Assembly (NCBI GenBank): GCA_013204495.1
Contig: JABMNQ010000021.1
Coordinates: 1 to 11,471 of the forward strand
Reading direction: 5' to 3'
DNA: 11,471 nucleotides
Source of the DNA: Candidatus Pelagibacter sp.
Lineage (GTDB): Bacteria > Pseudomonadota > Alphaproteobacteria > Pelagibacterales > Pelagibacteraceae
The notes beneath the pieces were generated by a model that made no database searches, had not been told where the DNA came from, and was given only the letters and a program-made list of their open reading frames with translations. Below are positions 1 to 5,872 of this stretch, piece by piece. The first letter of the stretch is position 1. Every line of letters starts with the position of its first letter. The translations under genes were made by a program, and so were the position numbers.

Positions 1-168
1 AAATTCGACCCAAGATTATATAATGGGGCTATTTTTATAGGATTAGATTCTCCCGTTATAAAAAGTCATGGTGGAACAGATTATATAGGTTTTTCAAATT
101 CATTAAGTGTTTGTACCAGAATTGTAACTGCAAATTTAATAGAAAAAATAAGAAATAATATTATTTAA
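1..168 (+). CDS. plsX: PlsX, phosphate acyltransferase (3' end only)
   Basis: This is the last 55 codons of a gene that begins left of the window; the frame is open from base 1 to the TAA at 166-168. PlsX converts acyl-ACP to acyl-phosphate, the first step of the PlsX/PlsY route to membrane phospholipids, and acts at the inner face of the membrane. The visible tail carries the family's C-terminal signature, NGAIFIGLDSPVIKSHGG (residues 8-25 of the fragment), which closely resembles the NGA-xx-LGL-xx-xVVKSHG stretch of known PlsX proteins. The stop shares its last A with the ATG of ihfA, so the two are surely cotranscribed. In many alphaproteobacteria fabH sits between plsX and ihfA; here nothing does. 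The identification is confident although only the end is seen. Confidence 0.88.
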   Translation, partial: KFDPRLYNGAIFIGLDSPVIKSHGGTDYIGFSNSLSVCTRIVTANLIEKIRNNII

Positions 169-470
169 TGTTAAGAATAAACCTTACTAAAAAAGATTTA
201 ATTAATTCAGTTTATATGCAAATTGGTTTCTCAAAAAATATTTCTGAAAATTTAATTGATGATTTTCTATCGACCATCTTAGAAAATTTAAAAAGTGAAA
301 AAAAACTTAAACTTTCAAAATTTGGTACTTTTTCTGTAAGGACCAAAAAAAGTAGAATAGGAAGAAATCCAAAAACTAAAGAAGAAAAAACTATATCAGA
401 CAGAGATGTTGTTTTATTTAAAGCTTCTAAAGAATTTAAAGATTTAGTAAATTCTAAGAATGATTCATAA
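168..470 (+). CDS. ihfA: Integration host factor alpha subunit (IHF/HU family)
   Basis: A 100-residue DNA-bending protein of the HU/IHF family, of usual length. IHF is a heterodimer that bends DNA in the nucleoid and assists recombination and transcription. The N-terminal dimerisation helices (about residues 7-42) are followed by the LSKFGTFSVR turn (49-58) and the arm motif GRNPKT (65-70), whose Pro68 is the residue expected to intercalate between base pairs. The position after plsX and before a MerR-type gene matches the alphaproteobacterial ihfA neighbourhood, which is why I call it alpha rather than beta or HU; sequence alone would not settle this. The ATG overlaps the plsX stop by one base and there is no Shine-Dalgarno sequence, so translation is probably coupled. 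The gene overlaps the next one by 11 bases. Confidence 0.85.
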   Translation: MLRINLTKKDLINSVYMQIGFSKNISENLIDDFLSTILENLKSEKKLKLSKFGTFSVRTKKSRIGRNPKTKEEKTISDRDVVLFKASKEFKDLVNSKNDS

Positions 471-837
471 AAGTACAGATGCTTATAAATCAATAGGAGA
501 GGTGGCTAAGATTTTAGATTTAGTCAATGTAAAAAAGGGCACCCTAAACACGCATACTATAAGATATTGGGAAAAAGAATTTAAGCAGATTAAGCCAAAG
601 ATTTTTAACGGGAACAGGAGGTATTACAACAATCAAGCTATTGAGGTCCTAAAAAAAGTAAAATATTTACTTAAAGATCAGGGAATGACAATTAATGGTG
701 TTAAAAAAGTTCTTAATTCTGATAAATCTTTAAAACTTGACGAATTTCCAAATAATTCTATAAATGCTGATTATAATATCAAAAATAAAGTTAAAAAAAT
801 TTCTGATTTAATAAAACAATTAAAAAAATTAAAATAA
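460..837 (+). CDS. MerR-family transcriptional regulator
   Basis: A 125-residue protein with an N-terminal MerR-type winged helix-turn-helix. The first helices (YKSIGEVAKILDL, residues 9-21) are followed by the family core THTIRYWEKEFKQIKP (31-46), the wing NGNRRYY (50-56) and the second helical part ending near LKDQGMTINGVKKVL (71-85). The remaining 40 residues are Lys/Asn-rich, end in a short amphipathic helix, and show no metal-binding or drug-binding domain, so the inducer cannot be guessed. About eight extra residues (LVNVKKGT) lie between helix 2 and the TIRYW core compared with the usual spacing. Alphaproteobacteria commonly carry such a MerR gene right after ihfA, and the order here agrees. 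The start codon lies inside ihfA (11-base overlap), and the stop is one base from rpmG. Confidence 0.8.
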   Translation: MIHKSTDAYKSIGEVAKILDLVNVKKGTLNTHTIRYWEKEFKQIKPKIFNGNRRYYNNQAIEVLKKVKYLLKDQGMTINGVKKVLNSDKSLKLDEFPNNSINADYNIKNKVKKISDLIKQLKKLK

Positions 838-838
838 A

Positions 839-1030
839 ATGGCAAAAAAAACCCACGTTAAAGTTAGGTTAGTACCAGAAGCTAAACCCGATAGTCCTTT
901 TTTCTATTATGTTAAAAAACCTGCCGGTGGTGAAAAAGCGAAAGTTAAATTATCAGCTATGAAGTACAACCCCTCTACAAGAAAACATGAAATGTTTGTA
1001 GAAAAGAAACTACCGCCGCATAGTAAATAA
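839..1030 (+). CDS. rpmG: Large ribosomal subunit protein bL33
   Basis: A 63-residue basic protein that begins MAKKTHVKVRLVPEA and continues with FFYYVKKP and the MKYNPSTRKHEMFVEKK block (about residues 41-57), the pattern of bL33, a small protein of the 50S subunit near the E site. It has no cysteines, so it is the zinc-free form. It is a few residues longer than the typical 50-56, the extra length falling around PAGGEKAKV. The ATG lies one base after the stop of the MerR gene, making it the last gene of the plsX-ihfA-merR-rpmG run. Its stop is one base from the stop of the convergent chorismate mutase gene. No clear GC-rich terminator separates the two. Confidence 0.88.
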   Translation: MAKKTHVKVRLVPEAKPDSPFFYYVKKPAGGEKAKVKLSAMKYNPSTRKHEMFVEKKLPPHSK

Positions 1031-1031
1031 T

Positions 1032-1322
1032 TTATTTTTTCTTAAAATTCCTTTTTTCATAATCTATAAAAGACCAAATCATATTTTTCCATATTCTGTT
1101 TGTGATTTTTGGGTCTATTTTGGACTGAATTGATTTTTTTTTAATTTTGTTAAGTATAAATTTTATTCTCGGTTGATCGATTATCTCTTTTTTATGGACT
1201 TTTACTTTTAAAACTTCATTTACTAAAAGGGATCTTTTCTTAATTATTTTAAGTAATTCATTATCCAGCTTATCAAGTTTTATCCTTAGTTGTTTTAATT
1301 TTTTTTTATTAGTAGGCGACAT
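1032..1322 (-). CDS. Chorismate mutase, AroQ class (type II)
   Basis: A 96-residue all-helical protein of the length and layout of stand-alone AroQ chorismate mutases, which rearrange chorismate to prephenate in the cytoplasm for phenylalanine and tyrosine synthesis. Helix 1 holds LRIKLDKLDNELLKIIKKRS (residues 12-31) with Arg13 and Arg30 at the places of the two substrate-binding arginines of the E. coli domain. A lysine in VLKVKVHK (39 or 41) and Arg52 fit further active-site positions. The glutamate that normally follows Arg52 (E. coli Glu52) appears to be Ile53, which is unusual if my alignment is right. The start ATG faces the ctaA promoter. A TATAAT box lies on the minus strand at 1354-1349, which would give a leader of about 20 bases without a Shine-Dalgarno sequence. 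Family fairly sure; activity less so. Confidence 0.75.
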   Translation of the reverse strand: MSPTNKKKLKQLRIKLDKLDNELLKIIKKRSLLVNEVLKVKVHKKEIIDQPRIKFILNKIKKKSIQSKIDPKITNRIWKNMIWSFIDYEKRNFKKK

Positions 1323-1364
1323 TTAATCAATTGGTTATTAAGATAATTATTATAAGTATAATTT
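1323..1364. promoter_or_regulatory. Divergent promoter region, chorismate mutase / ctaA
   Basis: The 42-base gap between two divergent starts holds a TATAAT on each strand: 1357-1362 on the plus strand and 1354-1349 on the minus strand. The plus box is only two bases from the ctaA ATG, so if used it would start transcription inside the gene. TATAAG at 1351-1356 fits better and would give a transcript starting at or next to the ATG. No good -35 hexamer is seen. This is inference from motifs only. Confidence 0.35.
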
Positions 1365-2402
1365 ATGTTTGTAAATAGCGACAAGTATATAAAATATTTA
1401 AAGATGTGGCTAATAGGACTATTTTTATTAATTGTTCTCATGGTTGCAGTTGGTGGCCTTACTAGATTAACCGATTCAGGTTTATCTATTACTGAATGGG
1501 AATTATTTACTGGAATATTACCACCTCTCAACTCTAATGAATGGAACCAATATTTTTTAGAGTATAAAAAAATACCAGAGTATAAAAATATTAACTACGG
1601 TATGTCTCTACATGAATTTAAGGTGATTTTTTATTGGGAATATGCTCATAGAATATTAGCAAGAATTGTTGGTCTATTTACAATTATACCACTTTTTATT
1701 TTTTGGATTAAATTTAGGAATACAAAATTCTATTCCAATAAATATTTTTGGATATTTTTTGCAATATGTCTTCAGGGTTTTATAGGATGGTTTATGGTTT
1801 CAAGCGGACTAACTCAAAATAATGACGTCAGTCATTTTAGATTAGCACTTCATCTTTCATTAGCTTTATTTATTTTATCTTTAATTTTTTGGTATATTTT
1901 AGATTGTTTTAATACTAAAAAATTTGATATTAAAATTTCAAACTTATTTCTTTTATTCATTTTTAAACTAATTATTTTACAAATTGTATTGGGTGCTTTT
2001 CTTTCAGGCCTGGATGGAGGTTTAATTTATAATACCTGGCCAGATATGAATGGTACTTTTTTTCCTAGCGATGTTCTATTTAGAGATTTATTTACTTCAG
2101 AATTATTGTACAATACCTCTATTATTCAATTTTTCCACAGATTTACCGCCTATATGCTTGTGATGCTTATTTTAATAATGAACTATTTATTTCTAAAAAA
2201 TAGGATTGGGATAAAAAATATAATATTTTTTGATTTAGCCTTATTTATTCAAATTTTTTTAGGTATTATAACTTTAAAATCTGGTGTAGAGATTAAATAT
2301 GCTTCACTACACCAGCTTGGATCTATTTTTGTATTAACATCGTATCTCGTTATTTTATATAAAACCTCAAGTATTCCTTTTAGATTTGGTAAAAATCCTT
2401 AA
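1365..2402 (+). CDS. ctaA: Heme A synthase (COX15/CtaA family)
   Basis: A 345-residue polytopic inner-membrane protein that oxidises the C8 methyl of heme O to the formyl group of heme A, the cofactor of aa3-type cytochrome c oxidase. About eight membrane helices are visible, in two homologous halves. The family signature GGLTRLTDSGLSITEW spans residues 30-45 and is followed by ILPPL. The ExxH motif EYAH (92-95) and the histidines at 157/163 (SHFRLALH), 258 (FFHR) and 316 (SLHQ) are the expected heme ligands. GLDGGLIYNTWPDMNG (215-230) marks the proteobacterial/mitochondrial (type 2) subgroup. The first ATG leaves an 11-13 residue cytoplasmic tail before helix 1, which suits the family; Met14 is a less likely start. 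The stop shares TTAA with the stop of the convergent metY. No other oxidase assembly gene is adjacent. Confidence 0.92.
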   Translation: MFVNSDKYIKYLKMWLIGLFLLIVLMVAVGGLTRLTDSGLSITEWELFTGILPPLNSNEWNQYFLEYKKIPEYKNINYGMSLHEFKVIFYWEYAHRILARIVGLFTIIPLFIFWIKFRNTKFYSNKYFWIFFAICLQGFIGWFMVSSGLTQNNDVSHFRLALHLSLALFILSLIFWYILDCFNTKKFDIKISNLFLLFIFKLIILQIVLGAFLSGLDGGLIYNTWPDMNGTFFPSDVLFRDLFTSELLYNTSIIQFFHRFTAYMLVMLILIMNYLFLKNRIGIKNIIFFDLALFIQIFLGIITLKSGVEIKYASLHQLGSIFVLTSYLVILYKTSSIPFRFGKNP

Positions 2403-3700
2403 GAAGCTTTTAATGCTTGGTCAAGATCATCGATGATATCATCTATGTGTTCTATACCAATGCAAAGTCTTATATATCCAGGCGTAACACCTGCTGCTAT
2501 TAATTGCTTCTCATTTAATTGGCTATGAGTAGTTGACGCAGGATGAATAGCTAAACTTCTTACATCGCCAATATTTGCAACATGGTAAAACATTTTTAAG
2601 GCTTCTATAAATTTCTTACCTGACTCAATACCGCCTTTTAGTTCTATACCAACCAAAGCACCATTTCCTCCTTTAAGATATTTCTTTGCTCTTTCGCCTA
2701 TTTCTCCATCATATTTAGTTGGATAGATTACTCTAGCAACATTTTTATGTTTGGATAAATATTCAACAGTTTTTTCCGCATTAGAACAATGCTGTTTCAT
2801 TCTTAATGATACAGTTTCAAGTCCCTGTATAATGGCAAAAGCATTGTCAGGCGCTAAGGCTGCACCAAGGTCTCTTAAAATTGTAACTCTAGCTTTAACT
2901 ACAAAAGATACATTGGCACCAGTTAATTCTGGTACTGCCTTACCCCAAACTACACCACCATAACTCGCGTCAGGTTCATTAAACAATGGTTGTCTTTTTG
3001 GATCTGCTGTCCAGTCAAAATTACCACCATCAACTAATGCTCCACCTATTACCGTACCATGACCACCAATGTATTTTGTAAGAGAATAAACGACTACTGC
3101 TGCACCATGTTCTATAGGTTTACAGATGATAGGAGCGGCTGTATTGTCTACTATTAAAGGTATATTGTATTTTCTTCCAATGTCAGAAACTTCCTTTATT
3201 GGAAAGACTCTTAGATATGGATTTGGTAAAGTTTCACCATAAAAAGCTCTTGTTTTATCATCAATAGCTTTTTCAAAGTTTTTTGGATCTGCTGGGTCTG
3301 CATATCTTACTTCAATACCAAGTTTACTTAAAGTGTGAGTAAACAAAGAAACAGTTCCACCATAAAGATCCGTAGAACTGACAATGTTATCCCCAGCCTG
3401 AGCGACATTCAAAATTGCGAATGTTGAAGCAGTTTGTCCAGATGAAACGGTTAAACTTGCTAATCCCCCCTCTAATGCTGCAAGTCTTTTTTCAAGCACA
3501 TCATTTGTTGGGTTCATGATTCTTGTGTAAATATTACCAAATTCCTTTAATCCAAAAAGATTAGCCGCATGTTCGGTGCTATCAAATTGATATGAAGTTG
3601 TTCTATAAATTGGAACGGCTACAGCTTTTGTTGTTGGATCATTTCTATAATCACCGCCATGTATTGCTATAGTTTCTGGGTTTTGTCTTTTTGTGCTCAT
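2399..3700 (-). CDS. metY: O-acetylhomoserine sulfhydrylase (MetY), PLP enzyme
   Basis: A 433-residue enzyme of the Cys/Met-metabolism PLP family. MetY replaces the acetyl group of O-acetylhomoserine with sulfide to give homocysteine; some family members also take methanethiol and give methionine directly. Landmarks are YTRIMNPTNDVLEKR (58-72), the phosphate-binding SSGQTA (86-91), VDNT (184-187) whose Asp185 contacts the PLP ring nitrogen, and SLTKYIGGHG (206-215) with Lys209 as the PLP-binding lysine. The C-terminal substrate-binding part includes RSLAIHPASTTHSQL (381-395) and RLCIGIEH (411-418). The length of about 430 and the insert around FDWTADPKRQ favour MetY over the shorter MetB/MetC/MetZ. 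It has the one strong Shine-Dalgarno site of the window and sits under a tandem SAM-II/SAM-V riboswitch, which supports a role in methionine supply. Its GC content is visibly higher than that of ctaA next door. Confidence 0.93.
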   Translation of the reverse strand: MSTKRQNPETIAIHGGDYRNDPTTKAVAVPIYRTTSYQFDSTEHAANLFGLKEFGNIYTRIMNPTNDVLEKRLAALEGGLASLTVSSGQTASTFAILNVAQAGDNIVSSTDLYGGTVSLFTHTLSKLGIEVRYADPADPKNFEKAIDDKTRAFYGETLPNPYLRVFPIKEVSDIGRKYNIPLIVDNTAAPIICKPIEHGAAVVVYSLTKYIGGHGTVIGGALVDGGNFDWTADPKRQPLFNEPDASYGGVVWGKAVPELTGANVSFVVKARVTILRDLGAALAPDNAFAIIQGLETVSLRMKQHCSNAEKTVEYLSKHKNVARVIYPTKYDGEIGERAKKYLKGGNGALVGIELKGGIESGKKFIEALKMFYHVANIGDVRSLAIHPASTTHSQLNEKQLIAAGVTPGYIRLCIGIEHIDDIIDDLDQALKAS

Positions 3701-3707
3701 CTTAATA

Positions 3708-3713
3708 CTCCTT
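3708..3713 (-). promoter_or_regulatory. Shine-Dalgarno site of metY, inside the SAM-V 3' edge
   Basis: On the minus strand AAGGAG (3713-3708) stands seven bases before the ATG at 3700. It directly follows the A-rich 3' strand of the SAM-V aptamer, so ligand-stabilised folding would hide it. Most genes in the window lack any such site, which underlines that this one is under control. Confidence 0.75.
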
Positions 3714-3766
3714 TTTTAGTACTTTTGCTTAATGCAAGGCGTACAATACAGTTCAAATGCGCCTAC
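3708..3766 (-). promoter_or_regulatory. SAM-V riboswitch controlling metY translation
   Basis: Read on the minus strand, stem P1 is AGGCG (3764-3760) pairing with CGCCT (3741-3737). It encloses the loop CATTTGAACTGTATTGTA. A small hairpin TTGC-ATTAA-GCAA (3737-3725) follows, then AAAAGTACTAAAAAAGGAG, which leads into the ribosome site. The loop ACT (3752-3750) can pair with AGT (3723-3721) as a pseudoknot; that pairing is my inference. The sequence agrees almost base for base with the SAM-V aptamer I recall from the Pelagibacter metY leader. Binding of S-adenosylmethionine is expected to close the pseudoknot and mask the Shine-Dalgarno site, turning translation off. Confidence 0.9.
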
Positions 3767-3785
3767 CGATAATGTGGGTAAAAAA

Positions 3786-3830
3786 TCCTTTTTAGCAAAT
3801 ATTAGCCTGCAATAGGAACAAATCGGCTCT
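3786..3830 (-). promoter_or_regulatory. SAM-II riboswitch upstream of SAM-V
   Basis: On the minus strand stem P1 is AGCC (3828-3825) with GGCT (3807-3804). Between them stand the conserved GATTT and CTATTGCA segments. The 3' part carries GCTAAAAAGG (3796-3787), the most conserved string of SAM-II. TCCT (3817-3814) in the loop can pair with AGGA (3789-3786) as the pseudoknot. A run of six T follows at once (3785-3780), so the folded aptamer resembles a pseudoknot plus U-tract terminator. The order SAM-II then SAM-V upstream of metY is known from marine SAR11 relatives, where the first is proposed to act on transcription and the second on translation. Confidence 0.88.
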
Positions 3831-3833
3831 ATT

Positions 3834-3861
3834 AAATTAGCATTAAATCTTGGTATTGCAA
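3834..3861 (-). promoter_or_regulatory. Candidate metY promoter
   Basis: On the minus strand TTGCAA (3861-3856) is followed after 16 bases by TAATTT (3839-3834). The start of transcription would fall at about 3828, right at the first paired base of the SAM-II aptamer, which is where a riboswitch transcript should begin. The -10 match is mediocre. Support is positional. Confidence 0.35.
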
Positions 3862-3874
3862 GAGAAATATAAAA

Positions 3875-3902
3875 TTGACTTTATATTTATTAATAGTATT
3901 AA
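3875..3902 (+). promoter_or_regulatory. Candidate promoter of rplM-rpsI
   Basis: TTGACT (3875-3880) and TATTAA (3897-3902) are spaced by 16 bases. The expected start, about 3908, would leave a leader of only four or five bases before the rplM ATG at 3913. It lies back to back with the metY promoter; the two -35 boxes are 13 bases apart. Confidence 0.45.
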
Positions 3903-3912
3903 TCCTCGCACA

Positions 3913-4374
3913 ATGACAAAATTTCTAAAAAGTAGTGAATTAACTAGTAACTGGTTCGAAATAGATGCAAAAAATGCTGTAGTTGGAAGATTGGCTTCTA
4001 TTATTGCAATGATTGTTAGAGGGAAAAACAAAACTACTTTCACACCGCACATGGATGATGGTGACTTTGTTGTAGTTAAAAATATAGAGCATGCAAAATT
4101 TACAGGAAAAAAGTTTAAAGACAAAAAATATTATAGACACACTGGTCACCCTGGTGGAATTAAAGAAATAACTCCAGAGAAATTATTAGAAAAAAATAAA
4201 CCTGAAGAAACTTTAAAATTAGCTATTAAAAGAATGTTACCTGGTGGTGTATTAGGTAGAAAACAATTAACTAAAGTTAAAATTTATGCTGGCGAAGACC
4301 ATCCGCACGCCGCTCAAAACCCAAAACTTTTAGATTTAGGTAAACTAAACAGTAAAAATTTAATAAGAAATTAA
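3913..4374 (+). CDS. rplM: Large ribosomal subunit protein uL13
   Basis: A 153-residue protein of the 50S subunit that binds 23S rRNA early in assembly. From the ATG at 3913 it reads MTKFLKSSELTSNWFEIDAK, which matches the normal uL13 amino end. VVGRLASIIA (23-32), RGKNKTTFTPHMDDGD (36-51), YYRHTGHPGGIKE (73-85) and the signature RMLPGGVLGRKQL with IYAGEDHPHAAQ (107-135) follow. The frame can be extended upstream to a TTG at 3850, but those 21 residues have no counterpart in the family and would cover the promoter, so I reject that start. It runs one base ahead of rpsI, the universal rplM-rpsI pair. The tail after LDL is about ten residues, as in other alphaproteobacteria. Confidence 0.95.
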   Translation: MTKFLKSSELTSNWFEIDAKNAVVGRLASIIAMIVRGKNKTTFTPHMDDGDFVVVKNIEHAKFTGKKFKDKKYYRHTGHPGGIKEITPEKLLEKNKPEETLKLAIKRMLPGGVLGRKQLTKVKIYAGEDHPHAAQNPKLLDLGKLNSKNLIRN

Positions 4375-4375
4375 T

Positions 4376-4816
4376 ATGGAAGCTACAGCTCAAACAACTA
4401 CAAAAAAACCTAAAATTAAATTAGATTTTAAAGATAGCAAATATGCAACAGGTAGAAGAAAAAAATCTATTGCTAAAATTTGGTTAAAAAAAGGTACTGG
4501 TAAAATTTATGTTAATGGAAGAACTATGGATGAGTACTTTACCAGCGGTAGTCACAAGATGCAGATTACAAGACCTTTTGAAATTATAAAGCAAGCTACA
4601 GAGTATGATGTTAGATGTAGTGTTGCTGGAGGTGGTCATACCGGTCAAGCAGGTGCAATGGTTCATGGTATAGCTAAAGCCTTAATTTTATTTGATTCTG
4701 AAAATAGAGCAGTCCTTAAGACCGAAAAACTTAACACCAGAGACTCTAGATCTGTAGAAAGAAAAAAACCAGGTCGTAAAAAAGCTAGAAGAAGCTTCCA
4801 ATTCTCTAAAAGATAA
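4376..4816 (+). CDS. rpsI: Small ribosomal subunit protein uS9
   Basis: A 146-residue protein of the 30S head whose basic tail reaches towards the P-site tRNA. The core begins YATGRRKKSIAKIWL (23-37), goes on with VNGR and DEYF (47-55), VAGGGHTGQAGA (83-94) and ends RDSRSVERKKPGRKKARR with the invariant terminal FSKR (143-146). About 20 extra Lys/Thr-rich residues precede the core, as is common in alphaproteobacteria. The ATG follows the rplM stop after a single base, so the pair is cotranscribed and probably translationally coupled. Confidence 0.96.
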   Translation: MEATAQTTTKKPKIKLDFKDSKYATGRRKKSIAKIWLKKGTGKIYVNGRTMDEYFTSGSHKMQITRPFEIIKQATEYDVRCSVAGGGHTGQAGAMVHGIAKALILFDSENRAVLKTEKLNTRDSRSVERKKPGRKKARRSFQFSKR

Positions 4817-4823
4817 TTCTTTT
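4808..4823 (+). terminator. Weak hairpin at the end of rpsI
   Basis: AAAAGA (4808-4813) pairs with TCTTTT (4818-4823) around a TAAT loop that contains the rpsI stop codon; more T residues follow. Only one pair is G-C, so as a terminator it is weak, yet it sits exactly where the ribosomal operon should end before the argC promoter. Confidence 0.3.
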
Positions 4824-4838
4824 TTATTTCAAAACGGT

Positions 4839-4844
4839 TATAAT
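4839..4844 (+). promoter_or_regulatory. -10 box of argC, probably leaderless transcript
   Basis: A perfect TATAAT stands five bases before the argC ATG at 4850. Transcription starting six or so bases downstream would begin at the A of the ATG. No Shine-Dalgarno sequence exists upstream of that ATG, which fits leaderless translation. The -35 region (around 4816-4822) is poor. Confidence 0.45.
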
Positions 4845-4849
4845 AAACG

Positions 4850-5872
4850 ATGACTAAGCTTAATGTGTTAGTTTCTGGATCTACAGGTTACATCGGTATT
4901 CAATTAATAAAATTACTTATCAAGCATGATAATGTTAATATTAAATATCTTTGTGGCAGTTCTTCTGTGGGTAAAAATATTAGCACTTATGAAAAATTAT
5001 TAAACTCAAAGAAATTACCGAAAATAGTTAAATACAATAAATCATTTTTAAATAATGTAGATTTAGTTTTTACAGCATTACCCAATGGTGAGGCACAAAC
5101 TATTTCTAATGATTTATTAAAACATAATGTGTTAATTGATTTAGCTGCTGATTTCAGACTGAATAATGCTTCATCATATTTAAAATGGTACAAGCAAAAA
5201 CATAAATCAATTTCCAATATCAAAAAATCTATTTATTCTTTACCTGAAATTACGGGCAATAAAATTAAAAATTTTAATATTATTGGTTGTCCTGGCTGTT
5301 ATCCAACATCAGTGCTTTTACCACTTATTCCATTAATTAAGAATAATCTAATTAAAGTAGATAATATTATTATAGATTCTAAATCTGGTTATTCGGGTGC
5401 TGGCAGGGGAGTACATAAAAAATATAAAGATAAAAATCTTTATGAATCTTTAAGTGCTTATGGTGTTGGTTTTCATAGACATAATTCTGAAATTCAACAA
5501 GAGTTAGATAATTTTACTAAAAAGAAATTAACTTTTACTTTTACCCCACATTTAACTCCGATGTTCAGAGGGATATTAAGCACAATCTATGTTGATCTTA
5601 ATAAAGGTATAAATATTAAAAGATTAGAAAAAACTTTAAATGATCAATACTCTAAAAAAGGATTCGTTAAAATTTTTAAAACAAATTCTTTAATAAGCAC
5701 AAATGACGTAATTAATACAAATAATTGCTATATATCAATTTGCGAAACTAAGTATAAAAATAGAGTTATTATTTTATCATCAATTGATAATTTAATTAAA
5801 GGTGGTGCAGGTCAGGCCATACAAAATATGAATATTAGATTCGGTTTTAATGAAATGAAGGGTTTAAAGTGA
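4850..5872 (+). CDS. argC: N-acetyl-gamma-glutamyl-phosphate reductase
   Basis: A 340-residue NADPH-dependent enzyme that reduces N-acetylglutamyl phosphate to the semialdehyde, the third step of arginine synthesis. The Rossmann motif GSTGYIG (10-16) opens the nucleotide-binding domain. ALPNG (76-80) and LIDLAADFRL (95-104) follow. The catalytic cysteine is Cys150 in GCPGCYPTS (146-154). SGYSGAGRG (179-187) and the HRH motif (209-211, before NSEI) complete the active site. LIKGGAGQAIQNMN (near 317-330) is the usual carboxyl-terminal block. Length and layout are those of the long-chain ArgC type. Its last four bases GTGA are also the start of the next gene, so it is the first gene of argC-lipoprotein-hom-transporters. 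Confidence 0.94.
   Translation: MTKLNVLVSGSTGYIGIQLIKLLIKHDNVNIKYLCGSSSVGKNISTYEKLLNSKKLPKIVKYNKSFLNNVDLVFTALPNGEAQTISNDLLKHNVLIDLAADFRLNNASSYLKWYKQKHKSISNIKKSIYSLPEITGNKIKNFNIIGCPGCYPTSVLLPLIPLIKNNLIKVDNIIIDSKSGYSGAGRGVHKKYKDKNLYESLSAYGVGFHRHNSEIQQELDNFTKKKLTFTFTPHLTPMFRGILSTIYVDLNKGINIKRLEKTLNDQYSKKGFVKIFKTNSLISTNDVINTNNCYISICETKYKNRVIILSSIDNLIKGGAGQAIQNMNIRFGFNEMKGLK

Noticed and set aside
1018..1042. AAATAA/TTATTT palindrome between rpmG and the chorismate mutase gene as a terminator
   Set aside because: There is only one base between the arms and no G-C pair, so no stable hairpin would form.
3850..3912. Upstream extension of rplM from a TTG, adding 21 residues
   Set aside because: The extra residues do not match uL13, whose normal amino end begins at the ATG 3913, and the extension would cover the likely promoter.
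4484..4666. Antisense open frame opposite rpsI
   Set aside because: It lies wholly inside a certain ribosomal protein gene, has no start signal, and its composition is that of a reversed Lys-rich gene.
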